From JAYFQE01 sp034927345 (GTDB lineage: Bacteria; Bacillota; Clostridia; Saccharofermentanales; UBA5734), in the NCBI GenBank assembly GCA_034927345.1, contig JAYFQE010000017.1, positions 1 to 64,000 of the forward strand: DNA of 64,000 bases, written 5' to 3'. Below are positions 8,655-17,389 of the stretch, one piece after another. A program made the position numbers and the translations under genes. Under the pieces are notes generated by a model, which did no database searches, was not told where the DNA came from, and saw only the letters and a list, made by a program, of their open reading frames with translations. The stretch's first letter is position 1, and every line of letters starts with the position of its first letter.

Positions 8655-8745
8655 GGCGGAGAAGGAGAGATTCGAACTCTCGCTAGGGTTACCCCTACTA
8701 ACAGTTTAGCAAACTGCCCCCTTCGGCCGACTTGGGTACTTCTCC
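8654..8745 (-). tRNA. tRNA-Ser (anticodon GCU)
   Basis: A 92-nt class II tRNA with the long variable arm of tRNA-Ser. The anticodon loop reads TTTGCTAAA, the T loop TTCGAAT, and the CCA end is encoded. The acceptor stem pairs GGAGAAG with CTTCTCC. It is co-transcribed with the next tRNA and ended by a hairpin terminator. It reads AGC/AGU serine codons. Confidence 0.95.
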
Positions 8746-8794
8746 ATGCCGAAGTTATATCTTGCACACAAAGCGGTGCTTTGCGATTATTCAC

Positions 8795-8885
8795 TGGCGG
8801 AGAGAAAGGGGTTCGAACCCTTGACAGACTTGCATCTGTGCCGGTTTTCAAGACCGGTGCCATAAGCCAACTCGACCATCTCTCC
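8795..8885 (-). tRNA. tRNA-Ser (anticodon UGA)
   Basis: A 91-nt class II tRNA with a long variable arm, anticodon loop CTTGAAA, T loop TTCGAAC and encoded CCA. The acceptor stem pairs GGAGAGA with TCTCTCC. A strong promoter lies just upstream and the second tRNA-Ser follows after 49 bases. It reads UCN serine codons. Confidence 0.95.
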
Positions 8886-8907
8886 AGTTGCTTCGATATG
8901 CTCTGCT

Positions 8908-8936
8908 ATTTTACAATGACAGATGATTTATGTCAA
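8908..8936 (-). promoter_or_regulatory. Strong promoter of the tRNA-Ser pair
   Basis: On the minus strand a consensus TTGACA is separated by 17 bp from TAAAAT, 22 bases before the first tRNA nucleotide. Confidence 0.8.
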
Positions 8937-9054
8937 ATCTTTTTGCTCGGTTTGAACCGATATAGACCGATATTCCGGCTTCATCCGGCGCGATGATGGA
9001 TAAATCCTTTTCGCGAGATATTATTTCGATATCGGCTGCGGCGTCGGCGGACAA

Positions 9055-11673
9055 CTATGGTTTTTGCGGGGCTATACGAGCGCACAGTAATTTCTGCGTC
9101 ATGATATCCGAAAAAAGCGTCAGATTGTCCTGAGTGAAATCGCAAACCGTAATGATGTTAGCCCAGGCATAATATTGTGGAAATATCTTTTTGAAAATAT
9201 TCGGTTTATCCAGCAATATGTCAACATTAAAGTAATTTGTCGTTTGATGTGGCAAGACGGCCAGGTAAAAAACATTGGCTTCTACCAGATCCTGGAAAAA
9301 GTGGCTGCCGAAAGAAAGCTCCGGCATCATCCCGGCTGTTTCGAAAGATAATTCGCCCAGGGCAACAATGTTGTCAATTTCAGAAAAATTAACCGGGACG
9401 CCCAAAGAGGGTGTTGTGGTTCCCCAGCGCCCTGGTCCCAACAGCAATGTCGGGGCATTTTCCGGATCGAAAAGGGTCTGATTCAACTGACCGATGATAC
9501 GGGCCGTCTGATGGCGATCCTGTTCGGTCAGTTTGGCATATTCCTCTGGTTTTACGTAAATGATATATTTAATGCCAATGCAGACATTTCCGCCCATAAA
9601 ATGGCCTTTTGATTCAATAAAAATATCCCGTTTATCTATCATTTCCGGGAATGGAACGGTAGCGCCGATACTCTTAGTCTGAAGAGGCCGGCACTGAAGC
9701 AGATTGAACAACGGCTGCTGTCCGGCCTTGGTATTGATGGTAAATTCGATATCAACCGGGTATTGATAAACGCTTTCCAGAATTTCCATCATATTGCGAA
9801 TCGTCTCAACGAACTGCGGATCCGATAAGGGTTTCCTAAAATTAAGAACCCATTGTTTGCGGTCTTTGAAGCCCAATTCAGCCAGACGTTTCGATGCCTC
9901 CCAGTCGATCTCGCCGACTTCGGTCAGGTCGATTGTTTTATCTTCACGGGCCAGCTGATCCAGCGGCAACGTAATTAAAGTATTTTCATTCAGGTCCAGC
10001 AGATCGACATAGTGCTGCGAATAAGTTTTTTCCGCTTCCTTGCTGTCATGTGATGAAAGCAGCGGCTGGTCCAATGCCACAATACGCGGATAATCGCCTT
10101 CGACGCGGTCGACAGCCCGGGTCCCGAGACCGAAAACCAGGCGGAGCATACCGACCTGCGAATCCAGCCGGTTATTCCAGACATAGAGATTGTTGGAATA
10201 ACCGACGCCGGCCATCAGGGGATAGAAATATTGCCCATGATGTTCACCGGATACCCGCTGGACTAAAAGCGCCATCTGCTCATCCTTAACATTCAGGCCG
10301 CGTTTCAGCCGATAGGTCAGGGCGTCTGCATCCATTGTGCTGGCGTAGACAACCCGGACAGCGTGTTCAAAGGCGGCCAGCCGATCGGCAGGGCTGCCTT
10401 GATTGGCGCAAAAGATGCTTTCGTACTTTCCGGCAAAAGCATTACCGAAATCATCCTCGAGCAGACTGCTGGAGCGGACAATGATCGGCGATTGGCCAAA
10501 GAATTCGAGAAGTTGTTGAAACTGTTCTCTGATGCTGGGCGGGAATTGCCCCTCAAGCAGGAGTTCCTTTAATTGAACTGCTTTTGAAAAGTAGCCTTCT
10601 GGTGTTTTTTGTTCCGTACGCAAGTTCCACCAGCCGTTTTGCACGATATAGGTATAAAAGAGATCGGCGCCCAGAAAGTAGGAATCGTGCGGTTCCAACC
10701 AATTTGTATACGGCTGGCCGTTCGGCGATTGGTGACAGCTCAGAATTTTACGGGATAAAAGCATGCCGATTGCTTTACCGCCGATTTTTCCCGTTCCTAT
10801 TTCCCTCTTTTTGATTTGAATCATATCCTGAAGGTCAAAATATTGATTGGCAAGCCGGCCGATCTGGCCTTCACTGCTGAGCAGCAAACTGCACAAACGG
10901 TTGAACATAGCCGCGGCGGGCTTAGATTGGGCTTCGTCATTTTGTTTGGATAAAGATTCTGCTTCATCAAACAAGCGATCCCAATAATCGATATATCGGG
11001 AAGCTTGTGTAAACGATGGGTTCATAGCAGAAAAGAAAATCGCCGCGTCGGCGCTGCTTTTTAAAGGAATACACTGATCACCCAATAATTTATGCGGCAA
11101 ATACATCGTTGCAGAGTAGCGCTGCCAGACTTTTAAAGGATGAACATAAATAGCATCGTTAAAATGATACAAATCCAGCAATAGCTGCGTTGTCTCACGA
11201 ATTCCGGCTATCGTTTCGAAAGAATGCGCGCCGCGGCTGAGTGCGAAATAGGCGATGGTGTTAAGTTTAAATAAATAAGGACAGATAATCCGGAAAAAGT
11301 TGCCGATCATCAAGTCCGACGACCATTGCTTGAGTAAATCAGATAAATTATCAAAGAGATAGAAAGCTCCCGGGCCGGCCTGAGTTATGATCTGGTAAAC
11401 CTGACTGGTAAAGGGCTCAAATCCGTTATGGATATCCGGAGTATACTGCTCGATGAGTGAAAGCGATGAAATCTCGTCCAATAAGGATGGATGTGAGGCA
11501 AACCGGATATAGATGACCTTCCGTTGATCATGAAGCGCCTGACGAAGAAAAGCTTGGGCAACGAAACGGTAATCATCCAGATCCGTTACCTGCCATACGA
11601 CATTATCGCCCAGACGCAAATCATCTACCACATGATCCAGTCCGTTTATACCTGTGCTTACCGTATCCAACAT
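9055..11673 (-). CDS. PEP/pyruvate-binding (PPDK N-terminal) ATP-grasp protein with a RecA/KaiC-like N-terminus
   Basis: About 872 residues. The first 230 resemble a RecA/KaiC-like fold (STGINGLDHVVDDLRLGDNV, KVIYIRFASH, AFYLFDNLSDLL) but no Walker-A GKT/S is present. From about residue 280 on lies the ATP-grasp domain of PEP synthase and PPDK: IGTGKIGGKAIGMLLSRK, SPIIVRSSSLLEDDFGNAFA, YPVDIEFTIN and GPGRWG. The mobile phospho-His and PEP-binding domains of true PEP synthases are absent, so it should not carry out the full reaction. ATG at 11673 is chosen because AGGTGG lies 5 bases upstream; the longer frame begins with GTG. It follows parB after 62 bp on the same strand and may be co-transcribed with parAB. 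Its role is unknown. Confidence 0.8.
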   Translation of the reverse strand: MLDTVSTGINGLDHVVDDLRLGDNVVWQVTDLDDYRFVAQAFLRQALHDQRKVIYIRFASHPSLLDEISSLSLIEQYTPDIHNGFEPFTSQVYQIITQAGPGAFYLFDNLSDLLKQWSSDLMIGNFFRIICPYLFKLNTIAYFALSRGAHSFETIAGIRETTQLLLDLYHFNDAIYVHPLKVWQRYSATMYLPHKLLGDQCIPLKSSADAAIFFSAMNPSFTQASRYIDYWDRLFDEAESLSKQNDEAQSKPAAAMFNRLCSLLLSSEGQIGRLANQYFDLQDMIQIKKREIGTGKIGGKAIGMLLSRKILSCHQSPNGQPYTNWLEPHDSYFLGADLFYTYIVQNGWWNLRTEQKTPEGYFSKAVQLKELLLEGQFPPSIREQFQQLLEFFGQSPIIVRSSSLLEDDFGNAFAGKYESIFCANQGSPADRLAAFEHAVRVVYASTMDADALTYRLKRGLNVKDEQMALLVQRVSGEHHGQYFYPLMAGVGYSNNLYVWNNRLDSQVGMLRLVFGLGTRAVDRVEGDYPRIVALDQPLLSSHDSKEAEKTYSQHYVDLLDLNENTLITLPLDQLAREDKTIDLTEVGEIDWEASKRLAELGFKDRKQWVLNFRKPLSDPQFVETIRNMMEILESVYQYPVDIEFTINTKAGQQPLFNLLQCRPLQTKSIGATVPFPEMIDKRDIFIESKGHFMGGNVCIGIKYIIYVKPEEYAKLTEQDRHQTARIIGQLNQTLFDPENAPTLLLGPGRWGTTTPSLGVPVNFSEIDNIVALGELSFETAGMMPELSFGSHFFQDLVEANVFYLAVLPHQTTNYFNVDILLDKPNIFKKIFPQYYAWANIITVCDFTQDNLTLFSDIMTQKLLCARIAPQKP

Positions 11674-11735
11674 AAATGCCACCTGCAGCTAAAATGAGAA
11701 TGACTTCTTAATGGACTTTTTTTGAAGCATAAATT

Positions 11736-12599
11736 CTATGTCCGCTCGATCATCTCCAAGAGGCGATCCAGATCTTCATTGGAATAGTAATTGATCTGAA
11801 TCATACCCTTCCCCTGTCGGTCTTTAAGATGAACTTTGGTGCCCAATTTGCTGGTCAGGCGGTGTTCAACATCCTTTACGCTGAGCAGATATCCTGGTTC
11901 TTCCTTTTTTTCCTGTTTAGGCGGCTGCGATAGCTTTTTAACCAGTTTTTCAGTTTCGCGAACACTCAATTCTTTCGAGCGGATCATTTCTGCGGCTTTT
12001 TTCTGGGCGTTATGGCCATTTAAGGTCAGTAAAGCCCGGGCATGGCCGGCTGTCAGTTCTTCATTCATCACCAGGGATTGCAGATCATCCGGCAAATTCA
12101 ACAGACGCAGGGTATTGGCAATGGCCGGACGGCTGCAGCCGACAACAGAGGCCAGTTTCTCCTGGGTCATATCATGCTCTTTAATCAGCTTATCTAAGGC
12201 AAAAGCCTCTTCCATCGGATTTAAATCCTGGCGTTGTATATTCTCAATAAGCGCGTGCTGAAGAACCTGCAAATCCGTTAATTCACGGATAATTGACGGA
12301 ACAACCGTCATTCCGGCCATTCTGGCTGCGCGCCAGCGTCTTTCACCGGCGACGATTTTATATCCGTTGACCCCCCGGCATACAATAATCGGTTGAATGA
12401 TGCCATTTTCCCGAATCGAGTTAGCCAACTCGTTTAACTTCTCTTGATCAAATGATTTGCGAGGCTGGTCGGCATTCGGTGTAATATCATTGATTTTTAA
12501 ATCAATAATAGCGCCCTTCACATCGTCGGAAATGGGATCCACATTCTGTAAAAGAGCGCCCAGTCCTTTGCCCAACCCTTTACTTATTGCAGCACACAT
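11736..12599 (-). CDS. parB: Chromosome-partitioning protein ParB (Spo0J-type CTPase clamp)
   Basis: A 287-residue ParB. The N-terminal domain has PNADQPRKSFDQEKLNELA and IIQPIIV and the CTP-binding box GERRWRAARMAG (about residues 86-97). The central HTH is EKLASVVGCSRPAIANTLRL. A Lys-rich linker leads to the C-terminal dimerisation segment. Family members load on parS and slide as CTP-bound clamps that recruit condensin. The start codon overlaps the parA stop (TAATG), so the two genes are translationally coupled. Three parS sites occur in this window. Confidence 0.95.
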   Translation of the reverse strand: MCAAISKGLGKGLGALLQNVDPISDDVKGAIIDLKINDITPNADQPRKSFDQEKLNELANSIRENGIIQPIIVCRGVNGYKIVAGERRWRAARMAGMTVVPSIIRELTDLQVLQHALIENIQRQDLNPMEEAFALDKLIKEHDMTQEKLASVVGCSRPAIANTLRLLNLPDDLQSLVMNEELTAGHARALLTLNGHNAQKKAAEMIRSKELSVRETEKLVKKLSQPPKQEKKEEPGYLLSVKDVEHRLTSKLGTKVHLKDRQGKGMIQINYYSNEDLDRLLEMIERT

Positions 12600-13372
12600 T
12601 AGTATATTCCCCCTATACGACGAATAACCTCTTTAGCCAAGGCATCATAACACTCAGCGCCTTTTGATTTTGGATCATATTCCATAATTGATTTGCCAAA
12701 ACTCGGCGCCTCACTTAAGCGGACATTTCTTGGAATGATCGTTCGAAAGACCTTGTCGCCAAAATATCGGCGGACATCGCTTGCCACTAAATGAGCCAAT
12801 TGAGTCCGCGAATCAAACATGGTTACAACCACGCCAAAAACCGTCAAATTTGGATTTGAGCTTCTCTTAATCAAAGAAACTGTTTCCATTAATTGGGTCA
12901 AGCCTTCAAGAGCATAATATTCACTTTGAATAGGAACAAGCACGCCATCGGCAGCTGTTAACGCGTTAATAGTCAGAAGACCCAAAGAAGGCGGACAATC
13001 CATCAAAATAATATCATATTGCTTACGCATCTCCACCAAGGCTCTTTTAAGCACTGTTTCACGTGAAACAACCGATACTAATTCGACTTCTGCGCCTGCT
13101 AATTGGATGTTTGAGGGACACAAATGCAGCTTTTTCCGACCGCTTTCATAGATAGCATTTTGCATGGCTTCGCCATTAATCATCACGTCATAAACAGTCT
13201 TGTTGAGATTATTTTTTTCAAATCCCATCCCGGACGTTGCGTTACCTTGCGGATCCATATCAATCAGCAATACTTTCTTGCCTTTTGATGCCAGGATCGT
13301 CGATAAATTGACAACGGTTGTTGTTTTTCCGACACCGCCCTTTTGATTGACTACCGCTAAAACCTGCGACAT
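12599..13372 (-). CDS. parA: Chromosome-partitioning ATPase ParA (Soj)
   Basis: A 257-residue ParA/MinD-type ATPase. It has the deviant Walker A KGGVGKTT (residues 11-18), the switch motif DMDPQGNATSG, and DIILMDCPPSLGLLTINAL as Walker B region. Length matches chromosomal Soj. AAGGAG lies 7 bases before the ATG. A parS site is embedded in the reading frame where it encodes VSRET. Together with ParB it would control origin segregation and, in the Bacillus paradigm, DnaA activity. Its position directly after gyrB differs from the B. subtilis arrangement. Confidence 0.95.
   Translation of the reverse strand: MSQVLAVVNQKGGVGKTTTVVNLSTILASKGKKVLLIDMDPQGNATSGMGFEKNNLNKTVYDVMINGEAMQNAIYESGRKKLHLCPSNIQLAGAEVELVSVVSRETVLKRALVEMRKQYDIILMDCPPSLGLLTINALTAADGVLVPIQSEYYALEGLTQLMETVSLIKRSSNPNLTVFGVVVTMFDSRTQLAHLVASDVRRYFGDKVFRTIIPRNVRLSEAPSFGKSIMEYDPKSKGAECYDALAKEVIRRIGGIY
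13055..13070. promoter_or_regulatory. parS: parS site inside parA
   Basis: An exact copy of the 16-bp palindrome TGTTTCACGTGAAACA, the canonical Firmicutes ParB-binding sequence. It lies within the parA coding region. Confidence 0.95.
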
Positions 13373-13404
13373 TTAAACGCTCCTTGTTTAACTGGATCTC
13401 TAGC

Positions 13405-13433
13405 ATTTTAACATAGAACAGTGGATATTGACA
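13405..13433 (-). promoter_or_regulatory. Probable parA promoter
   Basis: On the minus strand TGTCAA, 17 bp and TAAAAT precede parA by about 30 bases. The -35 is imperfect. Confidence 0.5.
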
Positions 13434-13494
13434 GATCAAGCCTTTGCGATCTTCTTACGAGCGTGAATTTTTACATTGGATTCCGGATACTCAC

Positions 13495-13544
13495 CTTATA
13501 ACGAAGGCTGTTGTTTCACGTGAAACAGCAGCCTTCGTTATAAG
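13495..13544. repeat. 50-bp near-perfect palindrome centred on parS
   Basis: The arms CTTATAACGAAGGCTG and CAGCCTTCGTTATAAG flank the central parS. Only one base pair of the 25-bp half-site is mismatched. It lies between gyrB and parA, 24 bases after the gyrB stop. In gyrB direction no T run follows the palindrome, so it is not a standard terminator, although the RNA would fold into a long hairpin. Confidence 0.9.
13512..13527. promoter_or_regulatory. parS: parS site at the centre of the palindrome
   Basis: An exact TGTTTCACGTGAAACA whose dyad axis coincides with the axis of the 50-bp palindrome. It is the second of two perfect sites within 475 bp. Confidence 0.95.
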
Positions 13545-13568
13545 ATTATTTCAATTTATTTTAAAAGA

Positions 13569-15662
13569 TTAAATGTCCATTCGGGCATATTTGGCATTAA
13601 TCTGAATAAATTCTTTTCGTGGTTCAACTTTATCGCCCATTAATAAAGTAAAGGTATCGTCGGCTGCCTGCGCGTCGGATAGTTCTACTTTAAGGAGTTT
13701 TCTGTTCGTCGGATCCATGGTTGTCTCCCACAATTGCTCGGAGCTCATTTCTCCAAGACCCTTGTATCGTTGAATTTTCGGTTCTTTCCAGCCGGTTTTC
13801 TGCTTGATTTCTTCTACATCCTTGTCGGTATAAGCATAAAAGCCATTGTTTCCTTCATAAACCCGATATAATGGAGGACAGGCAATATGTACATGTCCTT
13901 CCTCGATTAAGGGACGCATATGGCGGAAGAAAAATGTCAGAAGCAGTGTTCTGATGTGCGATCCGTCGACATCGGCATCGGCCATGATAATGACTTTATT
14001 ATAACGCAGGCGTGATACATCGAAATCATTACCGATACCGGCGCCCAAAGCCAAAACAACCGGCATTAATTTTTCATTATCATAAACTTTATCGATTCTT
14101 GCCTTTTCGACATTCAGCATTTTCCCCCACAACGGCAGGATGGCCTGATATTTACGTTCGCGGCCGCCCTTTGCAGAACCGCCTGCGGAATCTCCTTCAA
14201 CGATAAAAAGTTCGCAGAAGGTCGGATCCTTTTCCTGACAATCTGCCAATTTTCCGGGAAGCGCGTTGGATTCCAGAACACTTTTCCGTCTAGTCATTTC
14301 CCTGGCTTTCCGGGCCGCGTCGCGGGCTCGGGATGCTGATAAACACTTATCGATAACGGTTTTGGCGATAGCCGGATTTTCCTCCAAATAGGTCATGAGT
14401 TTATCGTTAACGACATTCTCGACCAAAGGACGGATTTCCGCATTGCCCAATTTCGTTTTGGTTTGTCCTTCGAACTGGGGTTCCGGCAATTTGACGCTGA
14501 TGATGGCGCCCAAGCCTTCCCGGACATCCTCTCCCTGCAAGTTTTTATCATTGGGTTTGATCATGCCGTATTTACGGGAATAATCGTTGATAACCTTGGT
14601 AAGGGCGGTTTTAAAACCGGTCATATGGGTGCCGCCTTCGATGGTGGCGATATTGTTGGCATAGGAATATACATTTTCCGCATAGGAGTCATTATATTGC
14701 ATGGCCAGTTCGACGTAACAATCGCCGTTTTTGGCCGCAATATAGATCGGGACTTTATGCAGGACTTCCCGATGCTTATTAAGATACTCAACAAAAGATA
14801 TAATGCCGCCGTCATAATGCAGTATTTTTTCCATTGGCGGTTCACAGCGGTCATCAATCAGATTGATGGTTATTTCCTTGTTCAGAAAAGCCATTTCTCT
14901 GTAGCGCGTCAGCATGATATTGAAATCATATTCTATACTGTTGAATATGGTACTGTCCGCTTTAAAGACCGTTTTAGTCCCTGTATCGGTTGCAGGCCCA
15001 ATGTCTGTCAGCGGCCTTTTTGTCACGCCCCGTTCAAAACGGATGTTATAAGCCCGGTTGTCTCTTTTTACCGTAACCTCCATCCATTCCGACAAAGCGT
15101 TGACGACAGACGCGCCGACTCCGTGCAATCCGCCGGAAACACTATATGCGCCGCCGCCGAATTTTCCGCCGGCATGCAGGATAGTATGGACGACTTCTAC
15201 GGTCGGAATGCCCATTTTCGGATGGATGCCAACCGGTATGCCGCTGCCGTTATCAATGACCATTACGGAATTGTCTTTATTAACCGTCACATCGATTCTA
15301 TCGCAGCGGCCGGCCAGAGCTTCATCGACGGAATTGGCAACAATCTCATAAACCAGATGATGTAAACCGCGCGATCCGGTATCCCCGATATACATACCCG
15401 GCCTTTTTCTGACTGCTTCCAGTCCTTCCAGAACCTGGATGTCATTTTCGCTATAATTCGATGAATTCGTTGTATCAAAAGAATCGTATTTACTTTCATC
15501 AATATCGACGATATCCTCGGTAAAGTCATCTTCAACTAACGCCTGAGGATTTTCCGCCAAATTGATGACATCATCGTCGTCATACTCTTCTATATTGTCG
15601 AACTTCTCATTATTTTCTTTATTTTGCATTTTGTTCGTTTTTTCTTGCCTTTCTTCGCTCAT
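13569..15662 (-). CDS. gyrB: DNA gyrase subunit B with an acidic N-terminal extension
   Basis: A 697-residue GyrB, about 55 longer than B. subtilis GyrB. The usual start region (QVLEGLEAVRKRPGMYIG) begins only after about 70 residues that are rich in Asp, Glu and Asn (for example EEYDDDDVINLAEN). Then follow the GHKL ATPase motifs (VIDNGSGIPVG, GGLHGVGASVVNALS), the Toprim motifs (FIVEGDSAGGSAKGGR, ADADVDGSHIRTLLLTFFFR) and the C-terminal PRKEFIQINAKYARMDI. An AGGGA precedes the ATG. It lies 40 bp after remB. The partner gyrA is not in the window. If the first ATG is wrong, the ATG at residue 12 would remove little of the extension. Confidence 0.95.
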   Translation of the reverse strand: MSEERQEKTNKMQNKENNEKFDNIEEYDDDDVINLAENPQALVEDDFTEDIVDIDESKYDSFDTTNSSNYSENDIQVLEGLEAVRKRPGMYIGDTGSRGLHHLVYEIVANSVDEALAGRCDRIDVTVNKDNSVMVIDNGSGIPVGIHPKMGIPTVEVVHTILHAGGKFGGGAYSVSGGLHGVGASVVNALSEWMEVTVKRDNRAYNIRFERGVTKRPLTDIGPATDTGTKTVFKADSTIFNSIEYDFNIMLTRYREMAFLNKEITINLIDDRCEPPMEKILHYDGGIISFVEYLNKHREVLHKVPIYIAAKNGDCYVELAMQYNDSYAENVYSYANNIATIEGGTHMTGFKTALTKVINDYSRKYGMIKPNDKNLQGEDVREGLGAIISVKLPEPQFEGQTKTKLGNAEIRPLVENVVNDKLMTYLEENPAIAKTVIDKCLSASRARDAARKAREMTRRKSVLESNALPGKLADCQEKDPTFCELFIVEGDSAGGSAKGGRERKYQAILPLWGKMLNVEKARIDKVYDNEKLMPVVLALGAGIGNDFDVSRLRYNKVIIMADADVDGSHIRTLLLTFFFRHMRPLIEEGHVHIACPPLYRVYEGNNGFYAYTDKDVEEIKQKTGWKEPKIQRYKGLGEMSSEQLWETTMDPTNRKLLKVELSDAQAADDTFTLLMGDKVEPRKEFIQINAKYARMDI

Positions 15663-15702
15663 GTCTACACCGTCCCTATTCGACTTTTTCTTTCTGATTC
15701 TT

Positions 15703-16017
15703 CTATATTCCGCTTATCGATTCATGAAAGCATTCGCTTTCTTTATTGCCCTCTTGTATATTATCCAGACCTGTCCTTCTTTGTCTCAGGCGATGCCTGA
15801 GGGTAGCGGTTGATATAGGCGAATAATAGACCCGGTCCAGGGTAACGATAAAAGATCTTGGCAGTTCCTCGGATACGCTTTCTACAAGATCTTTCTGTTC
15901 CGCCTTCTTTAAATACTGTATCGTTTCTGAATTTCCGTTTGTTGTTCCATCAAAATCAAATATACCGATGATAAATTTATTTGAAACGGAATATTCACCG
16001 CCGATATGAACATACAT
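15703..16017 (-). CDS. remB: RemB-like protein (DUF370)
   Basis: A 104-residue protein of the extracellular-matrix regulator RemB/YaaB family (MYVHIGGEYSVSNKFIIGIF, then SFIVTLDRVYYSPISTATL). It sits between recF and gyrB exactly as in Bacillus and many Clostridia, which supports the name. It is about 20 residues longer than B. subtilis RemB, the extra residues forming a polar tail (QRRTGLDNIQEGNKESE). RemA-family proteins bind DNA as oligomeric rings; RemB function is less clear. GGAAGG lies 11 bases before the ATG. Confidence 0.85.
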   Translation of the reverse strand: MYVHIGGEYSVSNKFIIGIFDFDGTTNGNSETIQYLKKAEQKDLVESVSEELPRSFIVTLDRVYYSPISTATLRHRLRQRRTGLDNIQEGNKESECFHESISGI

Positions 16018-16125
16018 ATGAGGTGAATCCTTCCTTTCGAATTGCTTGCAGGATATCCGCTCTGCTTTGCCTCAATGCTGAACAGAATAATGATACCACA
16101 TTTCAGGCGTTTTGAGGAGTGCTTT

Positions 16126-17352
16126 TTACTGGGAATCGGTACGGCTATCTTGCACAACAGATCCCTGACTGACCTGAAAATAGGTGAAGTAATTTTCCTT
16201 GCCCGCCGATAAGGGATCTTTTTGTTGTTCCTGACTGATTTCCCTGAAAACCTGTTGGGCATCGGTGCAGGTTACAAAAACCTGTGCGTCATGAATATTT
16301 TCCAATAAACTGGAGCGCCTGTTTTCATCCAGTTCGGACATGACATCATCCAACAAAAGAACCGGCGTCTCGCCGGTTTCCTGACGAAGGATCGCCAGTT
16401 CGGCCAGTTTCATAGCCAGGACAGCCGATCGTTGTTGTCCTTGCGAAGCAAAAGCCTTCATTCCGTCGCCGTCAAGGGACAATTCCAGATCATCGCGGTG
16501 TGGGCCGATGCTGGTTGACCCTTTTTCAATATCTTCGCAAATCATACTTTTTAGTTTTTGATAATAGAACTCATAAATCTCATCTTGCTTCATTTCCTTT
16601 TTAATTCCGTTAATTGTTTTATATCTCACATATAACTGCTCTTTTCCGGATGAGATTTTATTTTGCGCTTTGGCAGCATACTCAGCTATTTGTGCCGTGT
16701 AAATCAGCCTTTGTTCGATCAAGCCGGCCGCTTGCTGTGCCAGGGATTGATTCCAGACATCCAATTGCAGATTTTCCTGTTCATTCAAGGGCTGCTGTCT
16801 GACTCGCCCGCTGTCCCGCAGATCTTTAAGCAGCTTATTTCTCTGAGCCAGAAATTTCGCGTATTGCTGCAGGCGGACAAAATAGGTCGGCCTGATTTGC
16901 GAAATCAGAAGATCAAGATATCTTCTTCGGGTTGCCGGACCTTCCTTAACCAGCATAAGGTCTTCAGGAGCAAAAATAACGGCGTGAAAAAGTCCCATCA
17001 GGTCGCTGACTTTTTCCAGTTTTATACCGTCATGATAGACTTGACGAATGGCTTTCGTCCGCTGCGGATCGCCGGGAACAGTTTCAAAATAGACAATCTC
17101 AATGCTCTCTTCAAATTGATCCCGATTGAAAAAATCTATTTTAACACGATAATGATCCGCCGGATGGTAGATGAGATCGGCGTCGCGGGCTGTGCGATGA
17201 GAACGGGCGCAGGCGCACAGATAAATAGCCTCAAGAATATTCGTTTTTCCCTGGGCATTATCGCCGTAAAAGACATTAACGCCCGGTTTAACAAGAATAT
17301 CTTGCTGCTCATAGTTGCGGAAATGATGCAGCGATATTTTCTGGATCATCAT
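16126..17352 (-). CDS. recF: DNA replication and repair protein RecF
   Basis: A 408-residue SMC-like ATPase that helps load RecA at gaps. It has Walker A GDNAQGKTN (about residues 30-38), the signature SQGQQRSAVLAMKLAE and Walker B VLLLDDVMSELDENRR. It starts with two consecutive Met codons and no strong ribosome site, 37 bp after dnaN, so it is likely translated by coupling. The C-terminal 30 residues (ENYFTYFQVSQGS) go beyond the compact domain. The region between recF and remB is about 110 bp. Confidence 0.95.
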   Translation of the reverse strand: MMIQKISLHHFRNYEQQDILVKPGVNVFYGDNAQGKTNILEAIYLCACARSHRTARDADLIYHPADHYRVKIDFFNRDQFEESIEIVYFETVPGDPQRTKAIRQVYHDGIKLEKVSDLMGLFHAVIFAPEDLMLVKEGPATRRRYLDLLISQIRPTYFVRLQQYAKFLAQRNKLLKDLRDSGRVRQQPLNEQENLQLDVWNQSLAQQAAGLIEQRLIYTAQIAEYAAKAQNKISSGKEQLYVRYKTINGIKKEMKQDEIYEFYYQKLKSMICEDIEKGSTSIGPHRDDLELSLDGDGMKAFASQGQQRSAVLAMKLAELAILRQETGETPVLLLDDVMSELDENRRSSLLENIHDAQVFVTCTDAQQVFREISQEQQKDPLSAGKENYFTYFQVSQGSVVQDSRTDSQ

Positions 17353-17389
17353 GCTTAATGCCCGCTGTTATTTTTTTTCAATCCATCCT

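Noticed and set aside
14463..15365. A 300-codon plus-strand open frame opposite gyrB
   Set aside because: It is the complement of the conserved gyrase coding sequence, has no ribosome site and no recognisable motif.
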